From: an uncultured Alphaproteobacteria bacterium
GTDB lineage: Bacteria > Pseudomonadota > Alphaproteobacteria > UBA8366 > JADFVY01
Reading direction: 5' to 3'
DNA length: 35,689 bases
NCBI GenBank assembly: GCA_947259105.1
Contig: CAMYKU010000037.1
Location: forward strand, 1 to 35,689
Part shown: positions 15,846-22,946 of the stretch, piece after piece
Position numbering within the stretch: the first letter of the stretch is position 1
Layout: the number at the start of each line of letters is the position of its first letter
Notes under the pieces: model-generated
Seen by the model: only the letters and a program-made list of their open reading frames with translations
What the model was told of the DNA's origin: nothing
Databases searched by the model: none
Made by a program: the position numbers and the translations under genes

Positions 15846-17333
15846 TCAGTCGCGCCGTGTCTGTTTGCGCACCTGCATTTCGTATGCTTTGCCAAATTCA
15901 CGTCCAAAAACGCTCTGGAAATCGTCCTCGGCTTCGGCTGCAATTGTCGCGTAGAGTTTGCCGAATTCGTCCCAGTACATGGATTTTCTGTTTCTCAGCA
16001 GTGCGCCAACCGCGCTGCTCTCGTCGTTGATCCGACCTTCGAGGGCCTTCGGGTCGAACCTTGCCAGGAGGCCCGTCAGCGCAGCCTGCATGCCGACTAT
16101 GACCGCCACCTGGTGGGCCTTGACGTCTCCGAACGCTTCTTGAATCGCACGCGGCGGCGGTAAATATCCCTGCCCCTTCTTGGTCAGCAGCGCCGTCATC
16201 GCGTCATCGTCCCCGAGAGAGAACTTCAAGGGGTTGTTTTCCACCGGCTGAATCGTGGTCTGCGACAATCTGAACTCGCTCTTGATGCTGCTGCGCGCCG
16301 ACAGAACCTCCCTGAGGCCCTTGACCGTCTCCCGATAGAGGGCGCCGATCAGGCGCATCGTCTCGCGGACATTCTTGTCGGCGATTTCAACCCCGTCAAG
16401 TTCTGCACCTTCGAGGAACGCCTCGATTATGCTCCGCTCAAGCGATTCCGCAGCGCCACTGCCCGAGGCCTCATCGCGCGGCCGCGGCGCGGCAGGCTGG
16501 GACGGCGGGAATTGCGCGGGCGCCAACTCCGGCTCCGACAACCGGCCGGTTTCGGCCTTCCGGGAGGTTTCCGGCATCAGCGCGACGTCCACCCGGGCAA
16601 TAGCCTCGTCCGCCAGGGCTTCCGGCGGCGATGGCGAAGCCGGCTGCTGCTCGTCATCGCCGGTTGCCGGGTCGCTCGCCCACTCGTCGTCCCAGTCGTC
16701 CGGAATCTGTACGGTCTCCGGTACTTCCGGGATCGGCTCGGGGGCCCGGAAATACTCGTGGTCGGATGACGCGCTGTCGACCCCGACGCCCTGGTCACCG
16801 GACGCCCCGCGACCCTTCGTGTCGGCCAGGCCGTCGCGCGGCTCGTCGAACCGGCCGACATCCGTTCCGCCGGATGAGAACGGATCAGCGGTGCGTTCCA
16901 CAGTACCGAAGATATCCGCGAGCGCATGCTCCCCCTCGGCCGGCGCAAGGCCGGGCGGGCCGAACGGATCCTCGGCCTCGCCGGAGTCCGGCAGGGCCAA
17001 CCCCGCACGCTCGTCGCTCATCGTCACATCGATACGAAAATGGCTGATCCGGAAATGGTCGCCGTCCTTGAGAACGACTGTTTTGCCGCGCCCGACGGGC
17101 TTGTCCGACGAACTGACGAACACGCCGTTCGAGCTCGTATCGGTAAGCGAATAGACGCCGTCATTCGCCTCGATCAGGCAGTGCTGCTTGGAGATGATCC
17201 GCTCGGGATCGGGCAGAACCCAGTCGTTTTCCGGTCCCCGCCCGATCGTGAGCTTGCCCGCGTCCAACGTTCGCGAAGTGTTGGCCGCGCCCAGCAGCTG
17301 GTGGTCGTCCTTGACGTGCAGGGTCACACTCAC
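15846..17333 (-). CDS. tagH: T6SS FHA-domain protein (Fha/TagH)
   Basis: A 495-residue protein with an N-terminal FHA domain (about 20-105: LTIGRGPENDWVLPDPERII, SKQHCLI, DTSSNGVFVSS) that binds phosphothreonine. A long acidic and Pro-rich linker (about 115-295) follows, then the C-terminal TagH domain (about 300-490) with SIIEAFLEGAELDG, LIGALYRETVKGLREVL, ENNPLKFSLGDDDAM and RKSMYWDEFGKLY. Fha recruits and activates T6SS assembly when phosphorylated by PpkA and is reset by PppA and held by TagF; both of the latter are encoded here. The start is GTG 17333 with a weak upstream GGGGTG. It is the first gene of the minus-strand structural operon. Confidence 0.93.
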   Translation of the reverse strand: MSVTLHVKDDHQLLGAANTSRTLDAGKLTIGRGPENDWVLPDPERIISKQHCLIEANDGVYSLTDTSSNGVFVSSSDKPVGRGKTVVLKDGDHFRISHFRIDVTMSDERAGLALPDSGEAEDPFGPPGLAPAEGEHALADIFGTVERTADPFSSGGTDVGRFDEPRDGLADTKGRGASGDQGVGVDSASSDHEYFRAPEPIPEVPETVQIPDDWDDEWASDPATGDDEQQPASPSPPEALADEAIARVDVALMPETSRKAETGRLSEPELAPAQFPPSQPAAPRPRDEASGSGAAESLERSIIEAFLEGAELDGVEIADKNVRETMRLIGALYRETVKGLREVLSARSSIKSEFRLSQTTIQPVENNPLKFSLGDDDAMTALLTKKGQGYLPPPRAIQEAFGDVKAHQVAVIVGMQAALTGLLARFDPKALEGRINDESSAVGALLRNRKSMYWDEFGKLYATIAAEAEDDFQSVFGREFGKAYEMQVRKQTRRD

Positions 17334-18005
17334 AGCGGCACCCCGGCAACGGCACCGCCGGTTCCGAAGTCGGAACGGCTATCTTTCCGGGATCCAGCCG
17401 CACCCCTGACTGGTCCAAACAATGCTTTCCGCGATGCGTCCCGCATAAACGACGCCTCCGGCTCCCCGTTTCAATACGTTGGCCTCAGCGCTCAAAGACA
17501 CACCTGACATAAGATACCGTTTACAAAGCCGCGACGCTTCGCAGAAAACACAACGTCCCTGTCTCGGTGGCGGTCCTTTGCGCCAGCCTGTTAACGAACC
17601 TGATACCATAAAATATCCCTCAACGCCATTGTGTTAGCTGTCCGGACCACCCGCTTCGCAAGTGTCGCATCGCACCGCCGATCCGGCCCGGCGGCGGGAC
17701 GCGCGATCCCGACGGTTCGATCGGGCATCCCGAACGTCGCCGGTATCCGGCGCCGCCCCGGCGGCAGGCGTCCGGATATCCGGACGGCCGGCGGGTCGGC
17801 GCGGGCATTCAACCCCATGCACCGGTGTTTTCTGCGGGTTTCAGCGGCATGTTATGGAAAATAGAAGTGCCGAATCCTGCCGGTGCGCATGTTGCGCGTA
17901 TCGGCCAGGACCCGGGTCCCGGGCGTCTCCGGACCAACCGCCGACTCGACTCTCGTCCGCCGCGGTGGTGAGATGGGGCAAACGTTGCCAGCAGGGGAGA
18001 CTGTC
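17334..18005. other. 672-bp intergenic region between the T6SS operon and the HNH nuclease
   Basis: No convincing gene. Open frames of about 60-125 codons occur here but lack ribosome sites or recognisable motifs. The part near 17,500-17,640 is relatively AT-rich and probably holds the promoter for the tagH operon, though I cannot pick out clear -35/-10 boxes. The part near 17,690-17,800 is GC-rich with hairpins: CGCCGG-TAT-CCGGCG (17738-17752) and the perfect palindrome at 17770-17785. Confidence 0.5.
17770..17785. promoter_or_regulatory. 16-bp perfect palindrome GTCCGGATATCCGGAC
   Basis: A perfect 16-bp palindrome in the non-coding gap between two divergent transcription units, close to another short hairpin at 17738-17752. 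It could be a dimeric regulator site or part of a repetitive extragenic element; nothing else identifies the binder. Confidence 0.35.
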
Positions 18006-18689
18006 ATGCGGGCAAGCCTGTTTCTCGCGGCCGGCCTGATCGCCGTGCTGCCTCTCGCGGCTGCGGCCGAGCAGATCACGTTCACGGTGGACCGGCACGC
18101 CTTTACCTTCGAGATCGTCCCCGAGCGGGGCGGGTACGACCGGGACAACTGGCCGCACTGGAACGTCGAGTTGGGCGGCCAGTGCTTCACCGTGCACGAC
18201 AAGGTGCTGGCCGAGGAGTCGTACATACCCGTGATCACGGTGCCGTCCGGCACCGGCCCGCCGCGGCCGATCGGCGCGGTATCGCCTGTAGCGGCGGGCC
18301 GGGGGCCGCCGGTCATCCACTGGTGCCGCGTTACCAGCGGCTTCTGGATCGACCCCTATACCGGGCGGTCGATCGTGCCCGCGGACGAGATGGCCGTCGA
18401 TCACCTGGTGCCGCTCCGGGAAGCGCATGCGTCCGGCGGGTATGACTGGGACCGGGACCGCCGGCGGGCCTATGCGAATTATCTCGACGACGCGAATCAT
18501 CTGGTTGCCGTCGCCGCCGCCGCGCATCGCCGCAAGGCAGGCCGCGACCCGGCCGGCTACCTGCCGTCCAACGCGGCGTTCCGCTGCACGTATCTGAAGG
18601 CGTGGATCCGCATCAAGGACGCTTGGACCCTGACCATGGACCGGCGCGAGGCCGACGCGATCGCGGCGGGGCTGCACGGCTGCGGGTGA
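18006..18689 (+). CDS. secreted HNH endonuclease family protein
   Basis: A 227-residue protein. A signal peptide (MRASLFLAAGLIAVLPLAAA) precedes a beta-rich N-terminal half with Cys60 and Cys107. The C-terminal nuclease domain has FWIDPYTGRSIVPADEM, then VDHLVPLREA (Asp132, His133), YLDDANHLVAV (Asn164, His165) and HRRKAGRDPAGYLPSN. This order (DH..PL, N-H-L, K..DP..(Y/W)LP) is that of secreted HNH (DUF1524/GmrSD C-terminal-like) nucleases, thought to degrade DNA outside the cytoplasm for nutrition or defence. GGGGAG lies 6 bp upstream of ATG 18006, which favours this start over an upstream in-frame ATG at 17883. It stands alone, with no immunity gene. Confidence 0.8.
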   Translation: MRASLFLAAGLIAVLPLAAAAEQITFTVDRHAFTFEIVPERGGYDRDNWPHWNVELGGQCFTVHDKVLAEESYIPVITVPSGTGPPRPIGAVSPVAAGRGPPVIHWCRVTSGFWIDPYTGRSIVPADEMAVDHLVPLREAHASGGYDWDRDRRRAYANYLDDANHLVAVAAAAHRRKAGRDPAGYLPSNAAFRCTYLKAWIRIKDAWTLTMDRREADAIAAGLHGCG

Positions 18690-18711
18690 GGCCCCCGGAC
18701 GGCTCGACGGA

Positions 18712-18745
18712 GTTCTGGGGTTTACGCCAATTCTGCCCCCAGAAC
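18712..18745 (+). terminator. inverted repeat after the HNH nuclease, possible terminator
   Basis: A 9-bp stem, GTTCTGGGG with CCCCAGAAC, closes a 16-nt loop 23 bp after the nuclease stop. There is no run of T after it, so a classic intrinsic terminator is doubtful. Confidence 0.35.
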
Positions 18746-18807
18746 CTGCTCTCATCCCCTGATCTGGTTTTGTGCCTCAACGATGTTGTGTTGTCAGGCT
18801 TGCGTTT

Positions 18808-18890
18808 CCGGTAACAAACGCCATATCGCAACCGGATACAAAACTACATTTGTTACCGGCGGCGAAATCTGATATTGTTACCGGTAACAA
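18808..18890 (+). promoter_or_regulatory. operator cluster (CCGGTAACAAA boxes) of the toxin-antitoxin-like pair
   Basis: Several copies of one box lie just upstream of the first gene of the pair: CCGGTAACAAA at 18808-18818, a variant CCGGATACAAA at 18832-18842, the inverted TTTGTTACCGG at 18849-18859, and a perfect palindrome TTGTTACCGGTAACAA at 18875-18890. The last ends 17 bp before the start codon. A weak promoter (-35 TTGTTA at 18850-18855, 17-bp spacer, -10 TATTGT at 18873-18878) would be covered by the boxes. This is the expected layout for autorepression by a DNA-binding antitoxin. Confidence 0.65.
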
Positions 18891-18907
18891 AGGATGGAAT
18901 AGGGCAG

Positions 18908-19258
18908 ATGCCTCAGTCTCTTTTATCGGTCAATGAGCGAGTTCGCCGGTCACGTGAGCGCCGCCGCCGGGCTGGCTTGAAGCGTGTCGAGGTCTTCGTC
19001 CCTGAGGACAAGGTCGACCTGGTGAAAGCTTATGCCGCTCAATTGCGGGAAGGTTCCCAATCGGAAGCCGTTCAAGAGGTTCGTAAGTTGGTGGCAAAAG
19101 CCTACCGCAAATTTCATGCGAGCTGTCTTGACAATATCAGTGTAAAGCCAGAGAAGGCCACTCTTTCAGATGCCGCGGTGGTGGCTGCTGCGCTTATGCA
19201 CCGTGGCAATGCGGAAGCGTTCAAGCTTGGAAAGCAGATCAGCAGATTGGCCAGGTAA
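18908..19258 (+). CDS. putative DNA-binding antitoxin (MazE/DUF3018-like N-terminus)
   Basis: A 116-residue basic protein. The N-terminal part SVNERVRRSRERRRRAGLKR, then VEVFVPEDKVDLVKAYAAQL, resembles DUF3018/MazE-like antitoxins (VxxRRxRLRAxGLRPVQxWVPD pattern), which bind DNA as ribbon-helix-helix dimers. The C-terminal half is not recognised. I chose ATG 18908 (AGGG just upstream); a TTG at 18875 lies inside the operator palindrome and is unlikely. The stop overlaps the next start (TAATG, 19256-19260), so the two genes are translationally coupled. Operators upstream, position and pairing with an AbiEii-like protein support an antitoxin/autorepressor role, which is inference. Base use is less GC-rich than in the flanking genes, suggesting horizontal gain. 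Confidence 0.65.
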   Translation: MPQSLLSVNERVRRSRERRRRAGLKRVEVFVPEDKVDLVKAYAAQLREGSQSEAVQEVRKLVAKAYRKFHASCLDNISVKPEKATLSDAAVVAAALMHRGNAEAFKLGKQISRLAR

Positions 19259-20064
19259 TGCCGCTCACGCCCCTCCAGCGAATGGCCGTGAACACGCTTC
19301 GCCTGTTCCGCACGGAGCACGACTACGTAGGCGGCGGGGCGGCACTGAATCGCGGGTGGCCGCGCCTCTCCGACGATATGGATATTTTCCGAGATGATCG
19401 CAATCAACTACCTGAAGGGGTAGAGTGGGAGTTGCAGGCTCTCCGAAACGCGGGTTTTTCCGTCGAGATTACAGCGAACGATGAATGGATGGTGGAAGCT
19501 ATTCTGCGGATGTATGGCTCTGAGACAAAGATTCAGTGGTTGGACGACGCTGAGACATGCAGGCGCTTCTTTCCCGCGATTGAGGACGAAGACCTCGGCT
19601 TCCGATTGCATCAAGCGGACCTCGCGGTGAATAAGGTTCTTTGCGCATCGCGCCGAAACACAGCTCCGCGCGATGCAGTCGATCTGGTAAGTATCGTGCG
19701 TCGTTATTCGCCCTTGGGGCCATTGATCTGGGCGGCCACCGGGAAGGTGCCGGACTTGGGGCCGCCGAGTATTATCCGAGATATCCGCAGCATCGCTTTC
19801 GGTTATGCAGACGAAGAAATACGCGCGGTGCGCATGGAAGACGGTAGCACGATAACACGGGTTGAATTGAGGGGTACCTTGGATGCCGCGCTGGACAGGG
19901 CCTATGAGTATTGCGATGAGACAGCACCCATTGAACACGATGGTCGCTTGTTCGTAGATGTCACTGAAACCCCGGTTGAAGCTGACAGTGAAGCTATTTC
20001 GAACGGCACCGCCAAAGCTATGCCTGTGAAGGACTTTACTGCCATCTCGACGATGGGTGATTAG
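19258..20064 (+). CDS. AbiEii/AbiGii-like nucleotidyltransferase toxin candidate
   Basis: A 268-residue protein with a nucleotidyltransferase (DNA polymerase beta-like) core: YVGGGAALNRGWPRLSDDMD, then IF (about 23-44), with the metal-binding Asp40-x-Asp42 pair. Later come HQADLAVNKVLCASRRNTAP and RDAVDLVSIVRRY (about 119-150), as in the AbiEii/AbiGii toxin family, where K and RD residues contact substrate. Type IV AbiE toxins use NTP to modify RNA or other targets and are countered by an antitoxin encoded upstream. Here the partner is a small DNA-binding protein rather than a standard AbiEi. The C-terminal 100 residues are not recognised. Base composition is lower in GC than the neighbours. 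Confidence 0.72.
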   Translation: MPLTPLQRMAVNTLRLFRTEHDYVGGGAALNRGWPRLSDDMDIFRDDRNQLPEGVEWELQALRNAGFSVEITANDEWMVEAILRMYGSETKIQWLDDAETCRRFFPAIEDEDLGFRLHQADLAVNKVLCASRRNTAPRDAVDLVSIVRRYSPLGPLIWAATGKVPDLGPPSIIRDIRSIAFGYADEEIRAVRMEDGSTITRVELRGTLDAALDRAYEYCDETAPIEHDGRLFVDVTETPVEADSEAISNGTAKAMPVKDFTAISTMGD

Positions 20065-20152
20065 CGGGCGGCCCTCTCCGAGCCGCCGCCGTTGCGCCGG
20101 CGCGCGGAGCCGGTATAACGGACGGCGCGGTCGGCACAGGAAGGGGAATCAA

Positions 20153-21037
20153 ATGAAAATCGTTGCCTACGAGATAAATGGCGCCCCTGGCGTGGGGGTG
20201 CTGGGCGAGGACGGAACTTCGGTGGCGCCGTTCGCGCTGTCGCCGGAGGAGGCCGCCGAGGGCGTGCAGAGCCTCGTCGAGCGCGCCGTCGCGGGCGAGG
20301 CGCTGCCGGAGACCGGCGCCCCCGTCCCGCTGGATACCGTTCGCCTCCGCGCGCCGTTGCCGCGGCCGCGGCGCAATGTCTTCTGCGTCGGCAAGAACTA
20401 TTACGACCACGCCCACGAATTCTCGAAATCGGGGTTCGATTCCAGCGCCGCCGCCGGCACCATACCCAAGGCGCCGATCGTCTTCTCGAAGGTGCCGGAA
20501 TCTGTGTGTGCGCATGGCGATGCGATCCTGATGGACGCGGCGGTCAGCACGACGCTCGACTACGAGGTCGAGCTCGGCGTCATCATCGGCAAGGGCGGCC
20601 GCGGCATCGCCAAAGAGAACGCGCTCGACCACGTCTGGGGCTACACGGTGATCAACGACGCCACGGCGCGCGACCTGCAGGGCCTGCACAGCCAGTGGCT
20701 GATCGGCAAGTCGCAGGACACCTTCTGCCCGATGGGGCCCTGCGCGGTGACCGCCGACCAGTTCGACCTCGGCGACGCCTTCGTCAAGACCTGGATCAAC
20801 GGCGAGCTGCGCCAGGACTCCAACACCGGCCTCCTGATCTTCGACGTGCCGACGATCATCGCGACGATCGCGGCCGGCATCACGCTGATCCCCGGCGACG
20901 TCATCGCCACCGGCACCCCGGCGGGCGTCGGCATCGGCTTCGATCCGCCGGTGTACCTTGTGCCCGGCGACGTCGTGCGCATGGAGATCGAGGGCATCGG
21001 CGTGCTGGAGAACCGGGTCGAAGCACGGCCGGGCTGA
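20153..21037 (+). CDS. fumarylacetoacetate hydrolase (FAH) family protein
   Basis: A 294-residue FAH-family enzyme. The divalent metal site is visible as Glu138 and Glu140 (DYEVELGVIIGKGG) and Asp169 (VWGYTVINDATARD). Other family motifs are FCVGKNYYDHAHEF, PIVFSKVPESV, SQDTFCPMGP, and the C-terminal TGTPAGVGIGFDPP. The family hydrolyses or decarboxylates beta-diketone-like acids, e.g. acylpyruvates or 2-hydroxyhepta-diene-dioate; the exact substrate cannot be read from sequence. AGGAAGGGG lies just upstream of ATG 20153. It may form a short transcription unit with the next two plus-strand genes, though they share no obvious pathway. Confidence 0.9.
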   Translation: MKIVAYEINGAPGVGVLGEDGTSVAPFALSPEEAAEGVQSLVERAVAGEALPETGAPVPLDTVRLRAPLPRPRRNVFCVGKNYYDHAHEFSKSGFDSSAAAGTIPKAPIVFSKVPESVCAHGDAILMDAAVSTTLDYEVELGVIIGKGGRGIAKENALDHVWGYTVINDATARDLQGLHSQWLIGKSQDTFCPMGPCAVTADQFDLGDAFVKTWINGELRQDSNTGLLIFDVPTIIATIAAGITLIPGDVIATGTPAGVGIGFDPPVYLVPGDVVRMEIEGIGVLENRVEARPG

Positions 21038-21049
21038 ATCGGGGGGAAT

Positions 21050-21370
21050 ATGCGCGAAGCCTTCGGGATATTCTCGATTGTCCTGTTGCTGTTCGGCGGG
21101 TTGGCTTTCTGGCCATTGGTCCGCTATGGCGCCGGGCAGGCCGACGGCGCGGCCGTTTGGCTAAAATGGCAGTTCTATTGCCATATTGCGCTGCTGGCGG
21201 GTGCGTTCGTGCCGGTGCTGTACTACTACGCAATTGAACATCCAGACCGGCTGCATGTGCTGATCCTGCCCTATGCGGTCGGTGCCCTTTCCTGGATGTC
21301 TGCGCTGGCCATCCTGATCGGCGCCGGGATTTGGCGGCGCATCGGCAAGAAGTCCGGAGCGCCCGACTGA
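21050..21370 (+). CDS. small three-helix membrane protein, function unknown
   Basis: A 106-residue protein with three predicted membrane helices: IFSIVLLLFGGLAFWPLV (about 8-25), FYCHIALLAGAFVPVLYYYA (about 42-61) and ILPYAVGALSWMSALAILIG (about 71-90). A short basic C-terminus (WRRIGKKSGAPD) follows. A GGGGGG-AAT ribosome site precedes ATG 21050, and the gene is only 12 bp after the FAH gene and 10 bp before the VOC gene, which supports it as real. I do not recognise a family. Confidence 0.6.
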   Translation: MREAFGIFSIVLLLFGGLAFWPLVRYGAGQADGAAVWLKWQFYCHIALLAGAFVPVLYYYAIEHPDRLHVLILPYAVGALSWMSALAILIGAGIWRRIGKKSGAPD

Positions 21371-21380
21371 CGAGAGGCTC

Positions 21381-21800
21381 ATGTTCCGCATCCTCGGCAT
21401 CGACCATATCGTGCTGCGCGTTTCCGATGGCGAGGCGATGGTGCGTTTCTACTGCGAGGCGCTGGGCTGCAGCGTCGAGCGGCGCGAGGACGAGATCGGC
21501 CTGGTCCAGCTGCGTGCCGGCGCGGCGCTGATCGACCTCGTCCCGGTCGACGGCGTGCTGGGGCGCGAGGGCGGCGCGGCGCCCGGCACGGAGGGCCGCA
21601 ACCTCGACCATTTCTGCCTGCGCATCGAACCGTTCGAGCCCGCGACGATCCGCGCCCATCTCGCTAAATTCGGCATCGCGGCCGGCCCGGTCAAGCAGCG
21701 CTCCGGCGCCGAGGGCATGGGGAGCTCGATCTATTTCGACGACCCGGAAGGCAACCGCGTCGAGCTCAAGGGGCCGGCAGACGCGCCGCCGCGGGATTGA
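21381..21800 (+). CDS. VOC family protein (glyoxalase/dioxygenase fold)
   Basis: A 139-residue vicinal-oxygen-chelate protein with paired beta-alpha-beta modules: ILGIDHIVLRVSDGEAMVRF with metal-ligand His, YCEALGC, LIDLVPVDGVLG, LDHFCLRIEPF with a second His, and SIYFDDPEGNRVELKGP carrying the Glu ligand. Members act as lactoylglutathione lyases, dioxygenases or antibiotic-binding proteins; the substrate is not clear. GAGAGG precedes ATG 21381. Confidence 0.88.
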   Translation: MFRILGIDHIVLRVSDGEAMVRFYCEALGCSVERREDEIGLVQLRAGAALIDLVPVDGVLGREGGAAPGTEGRNLDHFCLRIEPFEPATIRAHLAKFGIAAGPVKQRSGAEGMGSSIYFDDPEGNRVELKGPADAPPRD

Positions 21801-21856
21801 CTTCGCCGCCGCCGCCCGCCACCTGTTATCGGGTGCGGTAGGAGCGGGCAGAGACG

Positions 21857-22888
21857 ATGGATCCGGTAACACAGGTTCTGCTGGGCGCGGCGATCGGCAC
21901 GGTGACGATCGGCCGCAAGGTGGGGGCGCGAAAGGGTGCCCTCATCGGCGGCGTGATCGCGGAGCTGCCGGATCTCGACGTGTACTTCCCCACCGAGACG
22001 CGGCTCGACGGGTTCATCGAGCATCGCGGGCCGACCCACTCCATCGTGATGCAGGCGCTGGCGACGCCGGCGTTCGGCGAGGCGCTGCGCTTCGTCGACC
22101 GGCGGCTGCGCGACGAGCGCTGGCTCTGCTACGGGCTCGTCTTTGCGGCGTTCTCGACGCACGCGCTGATCGACGGTTTCACGACCTACGGAACCAAACT
22201 CCTGTGGCCGATCTTTACCGAGCCGATCAGCTGGTCCAGCATCTTCATCATCGATCCCCTGTACACGCTGCCGCTACTGCTGGCCTTCCTCGTTTCGATG
22301 TTCGCCCGTGCGCCGAATTATATGGAGCCGCTCGGCGCCCGCGCGCGGCGCGCCGCCTCAGCGGCGTTGATCCTCAGCACAGCTTATCTCGGCTGGACGA
22401 TGATGGCCAGGGAACTCGCGGAAACGAAGGTGCTGGCCGCACTGGCCGCCGACGAGATGCGCTACGAGCGGCTGGCCCTGACGCCGATGCCGTTCAACTC
22501 GTTGCTGTGGCGCGGCCTTGCCATCGACGGCGAGACCTACGCCAACATCTACGTCTCGCTGCTGGACGGCGATGCGCCGGTGGCGGTGCACCGGCATCCC
22601 CGCAACATCGCCCTTGAAGCGCAGCTGCCCGACCGCACGTCGCTCGACAAGATCGCCTGGTTCAGTCACGGCTACTATACGGTATTCGAGGAAGATGGCG
22701 TGGTCTTCGCGCGCGATCTGCGCATGGGGGTGGAACCGGGGTACTTCTTCACCTTCGAGATCGCCCGGCGCAACAGCGAGACGCTGCGCGCCGTTGCGCC
22801 GGTGCAGCGCCCGGGCGTGCGCGACTGGGCGGCCCTCGGATGGGTGTGGCGGCGGATTTTCGATCCGACCGCGGTGCGTGCGGAGTAA
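21857..22888 (+). CDS. YdjM-like membrane-bound metal-dependent hydrolase
   Basis: A 343-residue integral membrane protein of the YdjM/PF04307 type. N-terminal motifs are DPVTQVLLGAAIGTVTIGRK, IAELPDLDVYF (paired Asp), HRGPTHSIVM, and FSTHALIDGFTTYGTKLLWP, giving the His/Asp set typical of a metal site facing the membrane. Several helices follow (LPLLLAFLVSMFA, SAALILSTAYLGWTMMA). The C-terminal 150 residues form a soluble domain. The substrate is unknown; related proteins are annotated as LexA-regulated or hydrolase-like. The start at 21857 begins the conserved motif. Confidence 0.85.
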   Translation: MDPVTQVLLGAAIGTVTIGRKVGARKGALIGGVIAELPDLDVYFPTETRLDGFIEHRGPTHSIVMQALATPAFGEALRFVDRRLRDERWLCYGLVFAAFSTHALIDGFTTYGTKLLWPIFTEPISWSSIFIIDPLYTLPLLLAFLVSMFARAPNYMEPLGARARRAASAALILSTAYLGWTMMARELAETKVLAALAADEMRYERLALTPMPFNSLLWRGLAIDGETYANIYVSLLDGDAPVAVHRHPRNIALEAQLPDRTSLDKIAWFSHGYYTVFEEDGVVFARDLRMGVEPGYFFTFEIARRNSETLRAVAPVQRPGVRDWAALGWVWRRIFDPTAVRAE

Positions 22889-22946
22889 CGCTCTTCGCTT
22901 GATCCATGTCAGTGCGCCGCCCGGCCGGCCGTATCACGAATACACC

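Noticed and set aside
17379..17609. 76-residue minus-strand open frame upstream of tagH
   Set aside because: No ribosome site, no recognised motif, atypical composition; left as intergenic.
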